64,000 nt of DNA from Nannocystis sp. RBIL2 (GTDB lineage: Bacteria; Myxococcota_A; Polyangia; Nannocystales; Nannocystaceae): NCBI RefSeq assembly GCF_026626745.1, contig NZ_JAPNJW010000001.1:1580001-1644000 (forward strand), read 5' to 3'. Positions within the stretch are counted from its first letter, which is position 1. Each line of letters begins with the position of its first letter. Position numbers and translations under genes: made by a program. The notes under the pieces are model-generated. The model saw only the letters and a program-made list of their open reading frames with translations. It ran no database searches and had not been told where the DNA came from. Positions 7,916-17,143 of this stretch are shown here, in pieces.

Positions 7916-9247
7916 ATGCTCCGCGAGGCCGCGCTGCTGCCGTTCCTGCTGTTCCCTCTCGCCTCGGTCGCTGCGCTCGGCTGTGGCGGGAGCACCACCC
8001 GCGAGGTCGCGTGTCCGCAGGGGTCGCACCGCGATGGGTCCCTCTGCGTCGCCGACGTCGCCGCGTGCCCCGAGGCGGCGTCGTCCAAAGGCGGCGCCTG
8101 CAAGCCGGGAGCGGACCCGCCGACAGGTCCCGCCTCGTCGCCCTGCCGCGATTTGGCAGAGTGCCGTGCCGGCTGCGCAAAGGACCACGTCGCGAGCTGC
8201 ACGCGCGTCGGTGCGCTCCTCCAGGACGCCGGCGACGCCTCCGAGGACGAGCGGAGGCGCGTGCTCACGAGGGCGTGCGACGGCGAGGACCCGGAGGGGT
8301 GCTTTCGCCTCGGGCTCCTCGACGACACCTCCGACGAGCGCTCCACCGAGCTGTTCGCGTACGCGTGCGAGCGTGGCGTCGCGGGCGGCTGCACGGAGCT
8401 CGGCTTCTCGCTCGAGGTCGGCCGCGGCACCCCCGGCGTCGACCTGCCGCGGGCGCGCGAGCTCTACCAGCGCGGCTGCGACGGCGGCCACGCGGTCGGC
8501 TGCACCAACCTGGGGGTGCTGCAGGCCGGCGGCGAAGGCGGCGCGCGGGACATCCCCGGGGCGGTCCGCTCCTTCCGCAAGGGCTGCGAGGGCGGACACG
8601 CCCGCGGGTGCACGTCCTGGGGCCGGCGCCTGGCGAACGGCGACGGCGTGCCCAAGGACGAGCCGGCGGCGGTCGAGGCCTTCCGGCGCGCATGCGACGG
8701 CGACGACGGCGACGGGTGCAACGACCTGGGCGTGCGCGCCATGGAGGGGCGCGGCACGACGAAGGACGTCGCCCTGGCGCTGCACCTCTTCGACAGGGCC
8801 TGCCAGCGCGAGTCGGCCGTGGGCTGCCTGAACCTCGGGCGCAGCTGGCTCGACGGCCGACAGCCCGGCGTCAACGAGGCGAACGCGATCGAGCTGTTTT
8901 ACGAGTCGTGCACGCTCGCGAACGAAGATGCGTGCGACGAGCTGTCGCGCACGGTGGCCAGGCTGCGCGCCGTCTGCGAGAAGGGCGGCCCGAACCGCGG
9001 GAGCGACTGCTTGAACCTCGGGTGGGTCGTCGAGCGCGGCCTCGGCGTCGAGCACGACGTCGAACGCGCCGTGGCGCTCTACAAAAAAGCCTGCGGCGCC
9101 GGCGTGGGACAGGGCTGCTTCAACCTGGGCGTGATGCAGGCCGAGGGACGCGGGACCGTGCGGGAGGAGAAAGCGGCGAGGGCCAGCTTCGAGAAAGGGT
9201 GCAAGCTGGACCACGCGCCCGCCTGCGCGCGCGCCGAACGACGCTGA
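7916..9247 (+). CDS. Sel1-repeat lipoprotein
   Basis: 443 residues, ATG 7916. A signal peptide ends at Cys23 (A-L-G-C). After a short Cys-containing region, about residues 95-440 are built of Sel1-like repeats of about 36-40 residues, each with A-x-x-x-Y/F-x-x-A/G-C and G-C-x-N-L-G (for example G-C-T-N-L-G-V-L, G-C-L-N-L-G and G-C-F-N-L-G-V-M). Two cysteines per repeat suggest disulphide stapling, as in Helicobacter cysteine-rich proteins. Sel1 solenoids bind partner proteins; a cell-surface or periplasmic adaptor role is likely. Confidence 0.9.
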   Translation: MLREAALLPFLLFPLASVAALGCGGSTTREVACPQGSHRDGSLCVADVAACPEAASSKGGACKPGADPPTGPASSPCRDLAECRAGCAKDHVASCTRVGALLQDAGDASEDERRRVLTRACDGEDPEGCFRLGLLDDTSDERSTELFAYACERGVAGGCTELGFSLEVGRGTPGVDLPRARELYQRGCDGGHAVGCTNLGVLQAGGEGGARDIPGAVRSFRKGCEGGHARGCTSWGRRLANGDGVPKDEPAAVEAFRRACDGDDGDGCNDLGVRAMEGRGTTKDVALALHLFDRACQRESAVGCLNLGRSWLDGRQPGVNEANAIELFYESCTLANEDACDELSRTVARLRAVCEKGGPNRGSDCLNLGWVVERGLGVEHDVERAVALYKKACGAGVGQGCFNLGVMQAEGRGTVREEKAARASFEKGCKLDHAPACARAERR

Positions 9248-9395
9248 GGTCTCAAGGCCCGGCGAACTTCGAGCTGCGTGCACGCCCAGTCGTTGTTCGG
9301 CGACACCTCGGTCGCATGCATCGCTAGCGACCAGCGGCGGAAGACATGGGTGTCGAGCCGCTGCTGACTTCTTGTTTGAGAGTCGCCTGCGAGGG

Positions 9396-9716
9396 TCACC
9401 ACTCGTGATCGCATGAGAAGCATTGCCACGGCCGCTGCCCCGACATCGGGAAGCGCCGGCGATCGGTCTGCAGCGACCCGCAAGCCGGACACGGCGTCGT
9501 TCCGGCGGTCTCTGCGATGCTCTGCTGCGCGGGCGGCCGGGGTAGCGTCGCACGGTACAGCGCCCACAGCCCGCCGCCGATCATCGGCGCGAGCATGTAC
9601 CCGACCAGGCCGCCGACAGCGAATGGCGCGCCGGCGACCATGACGACGAACAGGACGGCGAACACCGCCGTGTGCCTCGGGTTGCTGCCGGCCCGCAGGT
9701 CGTCGTCGCTCGCCAT
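9396..9716 (-). CDS. small membrane protein with C-terminal zinc ribbon
   Basis: 106 residues read leftward from ATG at 9716. Two hydrophobic helices (about 16-38 and 42-55) are followed by a Pro-rich stretch and a tail C-P-A-C-G-S-L-Q-T-D-R-R...C-F-S-C, which is a C-x2-C/C-x2-C zinc ribbon. The ribbon faces the cytoplasm if the two helices form a hairpin. No catalytic motif. Probably a small metal-binding membrane adaptor; function unknown. Confidence 0.72.
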   Translation of the reverse strand: MASDDDLRAGSNPRHTAVFAVLFVVMVAGAPFAVGGLVGYMLAPMIGGGLWALYRATLPRPPAQQSIAETAGTTPCPACGSLQTDRRRFPMSGQRPWQCFSCDHEW

Positions 9717-10069
9717 CGGTCCGCGAGCCTACCAGACGGCGACACCGCCTCGACCGTCGTCGGGCTGGACCATGAGCGCTCATCCGGGGCTTCATGGGGG
9801 TCCGGGCGGCGGCAGGATCCCCGAGACGAGGCCGAACATGGACTCGCTGCTGACCAGGAGATGGTGCCGCTGTCGGGGGTCCCCAGCAGGATTTGGCCAT
9901 TGACGGGCCAGGTTCCCCGTCTACGACCTGGGCGTCTGGACGTAGCCCGGGAGGCGCGCGCGCTGAACAGCTGGCGCACGCGAGCCACGCCGGCCGGGCT
10001 TCACATGGCCCGGCGTTTCGGCGTGGTCGCGGAGTCACTACATCGGACCGGCGATCCGGGCGTGGAGGG
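9717..10069. other. gene-free stretch
   Basis: About 350 bp between two leftward genes. Open frames here are short, Arg/Pro/Ser-rich shadows without start signals. I see no RNA gene, repeat or clear promoter. Confidence 0.5.
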
Positions 10070-10573
10070 TCACGCCGGGACGAGGGTCGGTCGGACGGCG
10101 GCCAGCACCTGCTCGGGCTCGGGGCGGCGGGCCGCTCCCCACAGGTTCAGCATGGAGGGGCGCTGCACGAAGCTGAACAGTTCCTCCTCGCCGCGGAACA
10201 CGAACACGGCGGGCTGGATGAATCCGTCCGCGTAGCCGTGGGCCTTCGAGAGTGCGCGCGAGATCGGGATCCCGTACAGGTCGGCCGCCCGGTGCACCTC
10301 GTCGCTGAGGAAGGGCCATTCGGCCGGGACGCTCAGCCGCTCGCGTAGCTCGGCGTTGCGCGCCGGAGGGTCGGCCGAGATGAAGAGGGGGAGGAGCCCT
10401 ACCGCCTCGATCTCCTCGCGCAGTCGCACGTAGCCGTCAACCTGACGGCGGCAGAACGGTCACCAGTGGCCGCGGTAGAAGAACAGGAGCGTCCGCTGGC
10501 GGGCGCGCAATGCCGCGTCGACCACGAACGGGTGGCCCGAATCGCTGGGCAGGGTGAAGTCGTGGGCGCTCAT
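10070..10573 (-). CDS. peroxiredoxin-like (AhpC/TSA) protein with in-frame TGA: putative selenoprotein
   Basis: Read through the TGA at 10462-10460 (residue 38), the frame gives 167 residues from ATG 10573, with GGAG eight bases upstream. The sequence around it is F-F-Y-R-G-H-W-[TGA]-P-F-C-R-R-Q, which is the family's F-Y-R-G-x-W-C-P-x-C site with selenocysteine in place of the first, peroxidatic cysteine; C41 would be the resolving partner. The rest is a thioredoxin-fold AhpC/TSA domain (L-F-I-S-A-D-P-P, L-Y-G-I-P, A-V-F-V-F-R-G-E-E-E-L). It would reduce peroxides using thiol donors. A hairpin right after the TGA resembles a SECIS. The alternative is a nonsense mutation, but codon use stays coding on both sides. 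Confidence 0.82.
10433..10449 (-). promoter_or_regulatory. putative bacterial SECIS hairpin of the peroxiredoxin-like gene
   Basis: On the coding strand GCCGUC-AGGUU-GACGGC forms a perfect 6-bp stem with a 5-nt loop. Counting the U of UGA as 1, the loop is nt 20-24. Bacterial SECIS elements lie just 3' of the UGA within the coding region and show a G-rich loop; in E. coli fdhF the loop also begins AGGU and lies about the same distance away. Binding by SelB is inferred. Confidence 0.7.
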
Positions 10574-10805
10574 GAAAAGGCTCCTTCGGGATGGGTGTCG
10601 CTCATGGTGTTCGCTTCCTTCACAGGCTTGAAGACCGAGCCGGCCGGGTTGTGACACGCGACGGAGAATTTCTGACGAGGCCTGAGCCGCCCTCGACAGG
10701 AGGAGTCGAGCTCCGCAGGAAAACTCGGCGGCTATTTTCGCGCCTCGTAGCCGGAGCGTCGCACGCGCGCTGAAGGCCCCGCAGGCGGGCCCGAGCATCC
10801 TCGTC

Positions 10806-12800
10806 CTACGAATGCCGCGTCGGGGCCATCTCCGGCGGCCAGAGGTCGCTCGGGCTCAGGGTGCAGGTGACGCGGGGGTAGACGAATTCGGTCTCCTGGT
10901 TCTCCCGGCGGCGGAGCCGGAGGAATTCGTGGCGCTCCTCGTCGTTGGCCAGGGTCAGCGGTGTGCCGTCGGCGAGACGGGGTTGCCCGTCGCCGACGTG
11001 GACCCACGTCTTCGAGGTGCGAAACGTGACCCCGAGCCAGGAGTTGTCGGGAGCTCCGGTCGCGGGATCCAGCACGATCCGATGGCGGAACCTGCGATTG
11101 GTGGCGGCGGAGAACACGACGACACGGCCGTGGAGGAGCGGAATGACGAAAGAGGGTCCCCCGACCTCCTTCGACTCCACCATCAGCCGCCGCGACGGCC
11201 CGGCCTCGGGGTGTTCATAGCAGGAGAAGACGGCGATCTCACCGGCATCGTCCAGGTCGAGCGCCTGGTCCGAATGTGCCCCCATGGTGGCGTAAGCACG
11301 GCCGTAGACCTCCAGCAGCGCGTTGTTGAAGACGATCGGGAGCGAGGCACACGCGCGGATCCGTCCCGCGAGGGTGGCGTGAATGGGCCGAAAACACTGA
11401 GCCGGGAGCTTGTAAGCGGTGGTGGTGCGGACAATGGGGACTCTTCGTGAATCGTCGGTCGCCACGAGCACCACCCCACGCCGGCCTTTCCCGAGCTCCT
11501 CGAGCCGAGCCGACCCGGACAGCTCCGCGAAGAGGTCGCCCTGGGTGGGGACTGTATAAATGCGGAACACGTCGGACGCCGCGTAGTTCGGCGCCTGGTA
11601 GTCCCCCGCGTTCATGCTGAAGCGAAAGCCGTCTCCGTAGTCGATGGGGGCCGACGTCTTGTTCTCCTCGGCGTACAACCGGCGCAGCTCCGTCATCCCC
11701 TCGGGCGTGGGCGCCTCCAGCTCCACCCGCGCCCCGTCCCGCAGCAGGAAGGTGCGCCCCCCCTCGTGGACCGCCTCGGTCTTCGAGCAGCGCACCACGT
11801 AGCCCAACCGGGTCGGGAGCCGCGCCGCTTCCAGCTCGGACGGCACGATCTCGTGAGTGTAGCGCCGGTTGGTGGACAGCGGCATGAAGAACACCGAGTT
11901 GGGATACAGGGTGATCGTGAACTGTTCGGGAAACGTGCCTCTCTCCGCGGCCTCGGTCTCCTTGAGTCGGAAACGGAGCCGGGTCAGTCCGCTGATTCCC
12001 CGGTGACCCCGATCGAAGGGGTCGCCGGCCATGGGGCCGAGCCGATCGAGGTGCTCGTAGAAGGTGCAGAAGGCCATGACGCCGTCGTCCGGCATGTCCT
12101 TGGTCTTGTCGGCGTGGGACGAGATCCGGGCCTTCGCCTGCTTCTTCTCGGCGTCGGCCGGGGTGTTGTGATAGATCTGCGCCAACACGTGATTGAGCGG
12201 CGCCGCCCCCGAGAAGACCAGCGCTGCCTCGTGGTTCAGCGCGTCGACGATATGCCGGTCGGTGGAGCGAAAGTTGTCGGTCGGGCCCGACAGGTTGGTG
12301 GAGCAGCGCAGCAGGCGGAAATGGAGCGCATCCTGCTCCTGCCGGACCGGTGACAGGTAGAGCCCGGTGCGGTGCGCCGTCCCCGGCTTGGTGGACTCGG
12401 TCAGCGACTGGAAGGTGTGCTCGCCGCGGATCTGCGCGACGTAGTCGACCTCCGGGTCGAAGAAACACCGGTAGTACACGCCGAGCCCGTGCACGTCGAT
12501 CGGGACCCGGCCGAGGCCCACCGCCGGCCAGGGGGCGAGGTCATCCACCGCGTCGCCGTGGGAGCCCTCCCGGACCGCCAGGACCCGCGACGCGGCCGAG
12601 AGGTCGAGAGCGGCGGCCTTCGACACGTCACCGCACAGGTAGACGGCCTTCCCCGCGAGATCGGGCAGCCCCGCGGAGAGGTCCGTGACCACGGTGCCGC
12701 CGAACTTGTCCAACGGGCGTTCGTCGCCCCGCGGCGAGAGCACGATCAGGACCTGGCGGGTGTCGACGATGCGGGCTTCGGGGAGGCGCGGCCGGGCCAT
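10806..12800 (-). CDS. protein with two tandem AlkB-like 2OG-Fe(II) oxygenase cores
   Basis: 664 residues from ATG 12800. The N-terminal 160 residues have no recognised fold. Two copies of an oxygenase core follow. Core 1 has H-A-D (H229, D231), a distal His in N-R-R-Y-T-H-E (H316) and an Arg in Y-V-V-R-C-S (R337). Core 2 has H-S-D (H509, D511), N-R-R-F-R-H-R (H573) and V-T-F-R-T-S (R594). HxD...H with a following Arg is the iron and 2-oxoglutarate site of AlkB-type dioxygenases, which hydroxylate or demethylate nucleic acids or proteins. Both sites look intact. The tandem arrangement is unusual and its substrate is unknown. Confidence 0.72.
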   Translation of the reverse strand: MARPRLPEARIVDTRQVLIVLSPRGDERPLDKFGGTVVTDLSAGLPDLAGKAVYLCGDVSKAAALDLSAASRVLAVREGSHGDAVDDLAPWPAVGLGRVPIDVHGLGVYYRCFFDPEVDYVAQIRGEHTFQSLTESTKPGTAHRTGLYLSPVRQEQDALHFRLLRCSTNLSGPTDNFRSTDRHIVDALNHEAALVFSGAAPLNHVLAQIYHNTPADAEKKQAKARISSHADKTKDMPDDGVMAFCTFYEHLDRLGPMAGDPFDRGHRGISGLTRLRFRLKETEAAERGTFPEQFTITLYPNSVFFMPLSTNRRYTHEIVPSELEAARLPTRLGYVVRCSKTEAVHEGGRTFLLRDGARVELEAPTPEGMTELRRLYAEENKTSAPIDYGDGFRFSMNAGDYQAPNYAASDVFRIYTVPTQGDLFAELSGSARLEELGKGRRGVVLVATDDSRRVPIVRTTTAYKLPAQCFRPIHATLAGRIRACASLPIVFNNALLEVYGRAYATMGAHSDQALDLDDAGEIAVFSCYEHPEAGPSRRLMVESKEVGGPSFVIPLLHGRVVVFSAATNRRFRHRIVLDPATGAPDNSWLGVTFRTSKTWVHVGDGQPRLADGTPLTLANDEERHEFLRLRRRENQETEFVYPRVTCTLSPSDLWPPEMAPTRHS

Positions 12801-13204
12801 GGCGGCAAGATATCACCGGGAGAGCCCGGGCTCGCCGACGAGGCGCGGCTGCGCCCGCTGCCCGCCGCTCGCCGACGAGCTCGCGGAAGCGCTCCGCGCG
12901 GCACCCGACGCCCGCCATCACTTCGCCCTGGCGATCCTGTTGCGAATCGGCCGAGCGATCGCGGCGGCGCGACGACCTGTCTCTCACAGAGAGACCACGC
13001 GAGCGCTCAAACAAGCACCGCGGCGTCCCCATGCAAAGGCCAACTGATGCATGCAAGAGAATGCGCAGGTGTGCGCGGTGGTGGGAGACCTTCCAATGAC
13101 CGCTGAATGTTTCACTGGTCCGAACGGAGTCGTCGTGCGACAAATCATGCACCGGAGGCTGCATCGGGTCGAACGATCGGCGGCTCGTGTTTCTACATAG
13201 GACG
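12801..13204. other. gene-free stretch before the amidohydrolase gene
   Basis: About 400 bp. One frame (about 12850-13047) gives an Ala/Leu-rich stretch that could be a remnant, but it lacks a start and ribosome site. AT-richer sequence from about 13105 to 13260 probably holds the promoter of the next gene; no clear boxes can be named. Confidence 0.4.
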
Positions 13205-14818
13205 ATGCATCGCTCTTATCTTCGTTTCCCTGACTTCGCACCCTATTTTAAAAAAAAGAAGACGACGACCCGACTCGGCAGCCTCGGATGCTGGATCTTC
13301 GCGCTCGCCGGCTGCCCCGGGGGCAGCGTCACGACCACCGACGGGGGCGACCCGACCGGCTCGGACAGCGGCTCGACCGCGATGACCTCGTCGACGTCGG
13401 GTAGCACGTCCGACCCCACCGAGCCGACCGCCGCGAGCACGAGCACCACCGGCGAGCCCGACCCGACCACCGGAACCTCCACCGACGGCGTCTCGATCAC
13501 CGGCGTCTCGACCGACAGCACCTCGACCGACAGCACCTCGACCACCGGCACCTCGACCGACAGCACCTCGACCACCGGCACCTCGACCACGGACACCTCG
13601 ACCGACGGCAGCACGACCGACAGCACCTCGACCGGCGGGGAGAGCGTCCTGCGGGCGGTCAAGCTGGGGCGCTTGATCGATCCGCTGGACGGCAGCGTGC
13701 TCGCGCCTGCGATCGTGATCGTGCACGACGATCGGGTCGTCGCCATCGAGACCGACGAGGCGCAGATCCCCGACGGCGCGGAGATCATCGACTGGTCCGC
13801 CTACAGCGGCGTCCCCGGGCTCGTCGACGCCCACACTCACTTCGCTTACCAGACCGACGACGAGCCCGGCACCGACCCGTGGTCGCGAAGTTGGTATCTC
13901 CTCAACACCAACCCCACGGTCGTGGACGCGCTGGCGCGCCAGGCGGCGGAGGAGACGGTCAAGCTCGGCGTGACCACCGCGATCGACAAGGGCGCCGGCA
14001 CCGGCGCGGCCATCCTCTTCCAGATGCGCGACGACAGCGCCGCGGGCAAACTCGTCGGCCCGCGGATCTACACCGCCGGTAGAGGCATCAGCGGACCCGT
14101 GCCCTCGATCGAGTACCTCAAGAACCGGATCCAGCAGAGCGTGGCGGGGGGCGTCGACCTGATCAAGCTGTACGCCGACAGCTGCAGCGACGACACGCTC
14201 ACCTGTACGCCGAACTTCACCTTCGAGCAGCTGAAGGCCGCGGTCGACGAGGCGCACCTGCACGGCAAGCCGATCGCCATCCACGCGTACCACGCCGACA
14301 CCGCGAAGCTGGTGATCATGGCCGGCCCGGACGCGATGGAGCACCCCGAGGGCCTCGACGCCGTCGACTTCATGGACATGATCGCCCTCGGGATCACCTA
14401 CGTCCCGACGATCGACCACAACCGCTATTATCGGGACAACCTCGACTACTTCCACTACGACCCCGGGATGGAGGCAGAGTTCAATGCCTACATCGCGCTG
14501 AACCTCGCCACCACCAACCAGGCCCACCTCGCCGGGGTCGAGATTGCGATGGGCTCGGACGCGGTGTTTACCGGCTTCGGCGAGAACACGCGCGAGCTCG
14601 AGTGGTTCCTCGACGCCGGGATGACCCCGCTCGAAGCGCTGCGCGCCGCGACGATCCACGGCGCGGCGAGCATCGGCGTCGACGACGAGGTCGGCCGGGT
14701 CGCGGTCGGCTACTTCGCCGACATCGTCGCGGTCGACGGCGACCCGCTGACCGACACCAGCGTGCTGCTCCACAAGGTCCACGGCGTCATGAAGGGCGGC
14801 GAGCTCATCTCGCCCTGA
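13205..14818 (+). CDS. amidohydrolase-family lipoprotein
   Basis: 537 residues from ATG 13205 (an alternative GTG lies at 13187). A run of four lysines precedes the hydrophobic segment L-G-C-W-I-F-A-L, and the lipobox L-A-G-C ends at Cys37. A Thr/Ser/Asp/Gly linker runs to about 150. The metal-dependent hydrolase domain carries G-L-V-D-A-H-T-H-F, I-K-L-Y, I-A-I-H-A-Y-H, M-E-H-P-E-G and A-M-G-S-D-A-V-F, which supply the HxH, two further His and Asp ligands of the TIM-barrel amidohydrolase/imidazolonepropionase-like class. It hydrolyses an amide or cyclic amide at the cell surface; the substrate is not predictable. Confidence 0.9.
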   Translation: MHRSYLRFPDFAPYFKKKKTTTRLGSLGCWIFALAGCPGGSVTTTDGGDPTGSDSGSTAMTSSTSGSTSDPTEPTAASTSTTGEPDPTTGTSTDGVSITGVSTDSTSTDSTSTTGTSTDSTSTTGTSTTDTSTDGSTTDSTSTGGESVLRAVKLGRLIDPLDGSVLAPAIVIVHDDRVVAIETDEAQIPDGAEIIDWSAYSGVPGLVDAHTHFAYQTDDEPGTDPWSRSWYLLNTNPTVVDALARQAAEETVKLGVTTAIDKGAGTGAAILFQMRDDSAAGKLVGPRIYTAGRGISGPVPSIEYLKNRIQQSVAGGVDLIKLYADSCSDDTLTCTPNFTFEQLKAAVDEAHLHGKPIAIHAYHADTAKLVIMAGPDAMEHPEGLDAVDFMDMIALGITYVPTIDHNRYYRDNLDYFHYDPGMEAEFNAYIALNLATTNQAHLAGVEIAMGSDAVFTGFGENTRELEWFLDAGMTPLEALRAATIHGAASIGVDDEVGRVAVGYFADIVAVDGDPLTDTSVLLHKVHGVMKGGELISP

Positions 14819-15016
14819 CCTGGCGAGCACGCGGGTGGATCCGCGCCGAAGCGTCCACCACAACTGCAGGATGGGGCTCGCGCGAGCGCAGGCGGTCGCT
14901 AGCGCTCGACCGTCGCGTGAAAACGACCCTTCCTTCGCCGGCCCGAGGGTCCCACGACGCGTATTCAATCCCGCGTCGTCGCTCCCGGATCGCGCGCCTC
15001 GGCTACACAGTCCGCC

Positions 15017-16561
15017 ATGCGGCACATCCTTCACGCATTGGTTTGCTTCGGCCTCGCCCTCGCCCCGGGCTGCAACGACACCGGCACTGGCGCGAGCGCC
15101 AGCGACGGCAGCACCACCACCACCGGCAGCAGCACCGGGGAGCCCACCGGCGGCATGGCCAGCACGGGCACCACGGAGAGCGTCGATCCGACCGACGCGC
15201 CGACCACCACGACCGATGGGACCACCGCGGGTCCCGGCGACGACGCGGTCATGCTCATGAGTCCCCCGCACGGCGCCGGCCTGACCATCGTCACCGCCCT
15301 CGCCCAGGGCCCGGGGCGCTCCGTGCTCGTCACCACCGCCGAGAACGTGCAGGTCGCGTTGCCCGAGGCGCACGCGTGGGATCTGAACCCGTCGTGGCGT
15401 ACCGTGTGGGCAGTGCATCGCGTCGAGCCGGACGGCGCCGTCGCGTGGACCTTCCCGCTCGACGGCGACCTCGCCCCGCCGCCGGTGATCGGCCTCGAGC
15501 CCGCGTTCGTCGCGGCGCTCGGTCCCACGCGCGACCGGATCGCCGTCGGTCGCTACGACGGGGCGGGCTTCGTGGTGCTCGACGCCGAGGGTCAGCTCGT
15601 CGACGAGATCGAGCTGCCCGGGTCGCTGGTCGGCTTCGTCTCCGCGCCCGACGGGATCACCGGCGTGGTCATGGGCGACGACGCCGAGGCACACCTGTTC
15701 CATTGGACAGGCGGCGACACGCCCGTCGCGGTGGTGCCGGACGGCCTCGCGGGCTCGCCCATCAGCGCGATGTACGAGCCCGGCGCGCTCACCGACTCCG
15801 CCGGCACGCTGTGGTGGGCCTTTGACACGCTGCGCCGGGTCACCCCGGACGGAGCGGCGAGCGAGCAGTCGATCGGCTCCATCCTCGCGCTCGCCCCGCG
15901 CGCGGGCGAGGGCCTGTTCGCCTGGGTGAACGATCCGCCGCTGTCGGAGGTCCGCGAGCTCGACGGCGCCGGCGCGACGCTGGCCACCACGCCCCTCCTC
16001 TCCGCGATCGACAAGCTCACCTACGACAGGACCCCGCTGATCGTCGCCGCCACCGGCGAGCTCGTGATCGCCACGGTCTCCGCGCTGGACGAGCACATCG
16101 GGCTCAAGTTCCTCGACGTCGCCGCCGACACCGAGACCGCGCTCGGCTTCTCCTACAACGGCTCGGTGCAGAGCGCAGTGGTGACCGAGGATGGCCTGTG
16201 GTTCGGCGGCGGCTTCAGCGGCCACTTCCGCGCCGGCGACACGACCCTCGCCAGCGGGCTCGCGGCTTACGGCGCCCCGTTCGTGCTGCGTGCCCCGAGC
16301 CTCGCCGCCCTCCAGGCGCAGGGCCCGGGCGCGCCGCAGTGCCTCGCAGACTCGGACGCCTGCAACACCTGCATGAACGCGTGCACCGGCGAGTGCCCTG
16401 ACGTCGACTGCCTCGGCATGGCCTCCTACGCCTACGACTGCGCCTGCCGCGTGCCCCAGCACATGACCGAATGCATGGCCGCCTGGCCCAACTCCTACGC
16501 CGACCTGTTCACCGGCTGCTACACCGGCGAATGCGCCCCCGCGTGCGGCATCGGCCAATGA
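15017..16561 (+). CDS. lipoprotein with beta-propeller-like body and cysteine-rich tail
   Basis: 514 residues, ATG 15017. Signal peptide with A-P-G-C ending at Cys19, then a Thr/Ser/Gly linker to about 75. Residues 80-435 are repetitive beta strands with V-x-P-D-G-x motifs (V-E-P-D-G-A-V-A-W-T-F, V-T-P-D-G-A-A), typical of a propeller. The last 75 residues hold a cysteine cluster (C-N-T-C-M-N-A-C-T-G-E-C and A-C-R-V) ending in C-A-P-A-C. The tail resembles those of other lipoproteins in the window. Function unknown; probably cell-surface binding. Confidence 0.78.
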   Translation: MRHILHALVCFGLALAPGCNDTGTGASASDGSTTTTGSSTGEPTGGMASTGTTESVDPTDAPTTTTDGTTAGPGDDAVMLMSPPHGAGLTIVTALAQGPGRSVLVTTAENVQVALPEAHAWDLNPSWRTVWAVHRVEPDGAVAWTFPLDGDLAPPPVIGLEPAFVAALGPTRDRIAVGRYDGAGFVVLDAEGQLVDEIELPGSLVGFVSAPDGITGVVMGDDAEAHLFHWTGGDTPVAVVPDGLAGSPISAMYEPGALTDSAGTLWWAFDTLRRVTPDGAASEQSIGSILALAPRAGEGLFAWVNDPPLSEVRELDGAGATLATTPLLSAIDKLTYDRTPLIVAATGELVIATVSALDEHIGLKFLDVAADTETALGFSYNGSVQSAVVTEDGLWFGGGFSGHFRAGDTTLASGLAAYGAPFVLRAPSLAALQAQGPGAPQCLADSDACNTCMNACTGECPDVDCLGMASYAYDCACRVPQHMTECMAAWPNSYADLFTGCYTGECAPACGIGQ

Positions 16562-16645
16562 TGCCACCTCGCCCGCGCATCCCGGAGCCGCGGGTCCGTT
16601 CGCGGTCCGTTTCGCCGCACTGCCCCGCCGCGCGACGATGGCCGC

Positions 16646-17128
16646 ATGGATCGACGCTCCCTGGTCGCAGTGGTGCTCGGCGTGGTCTCCGTCGCCTGTG
16701 CGACCGGCGTGCTCGAGCGCGGACCGAACCATCCGCCGGCCGTCGTCGAGCTGCTGAGCCCCGGTGATTCCAGTCAGCTCGTCGGCGTCGTCCACGATCG
16801 GAACACCGGCCACGCCATTCCGGCCGCGCTCGTCATCATTCAGTGCACCTGCCTCGCGGGCGCCCGAGAGATGATGTCCAACGACGGGGGCGCGTTCGGC
16901 TTCCGCGACCTGCCGCCCGGCAAGTACACCGTGCAGGTGCTGTTCGGTTACGCCAACGTCAACCGCACCGTCGAGCTGGCCCCGGCGACGCGCATGCGCA
17001 CCGACTTCCGCATCGACCCCGACCAGCGCTTCACCATCACCGTCACCCACGTCTTCGATCTCGCCCCCGGCATTCGAGTGCGCCCCGACCTGGGCGTCTC
17101 CGCGGCTCCGTCCGACGCGTTCACCTGA
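16646..17128 (+). CDS. small lipoprotein with carboxypeptidase-regulatory-like domain
   Basis: 160 residues, ATG 16646. Signal peptide with S-V-A-C ending at Cys18. The body (about 50-125) has the beta-sandwich pattern of CarboxypepD_reg-like domains: L-V-G-V-V-H-D-R-N-T-G-x-A-I-P-A-A, then D-G-G-A-F-G-F-R-D-L-P-P-G-K-Y-T-V-Q-V. Such domains are structural, often at the N-terminus of TonB receptors or in surface proteins. It ends 15 bp before the next gene, so the two may be co-transcribed. Confidence 0.8.
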   Translation: MDRRSLVAVVLGVVSVACATGVLERGPNHPPAVVELLSPGDSSQLVGVVHDRNTGHAIPAALVIIQCTCLAGAREMMSNDGGAFGFRDLPPGKYTVQVLFGYANVNRTVELAPATRMRTDFRIDPDQRFTITVTHVFDLAPGIRVRPDLGVSAAPSDAFT

Positions 17129-17143
17129 ACGAGAGCGACCGCG

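Noticed and set aside
12850..13047. Ala/Leu-rich open frame before the amidohydrolase gene
   Set aside because: Could be a remnant, but start signals and family features are missing.
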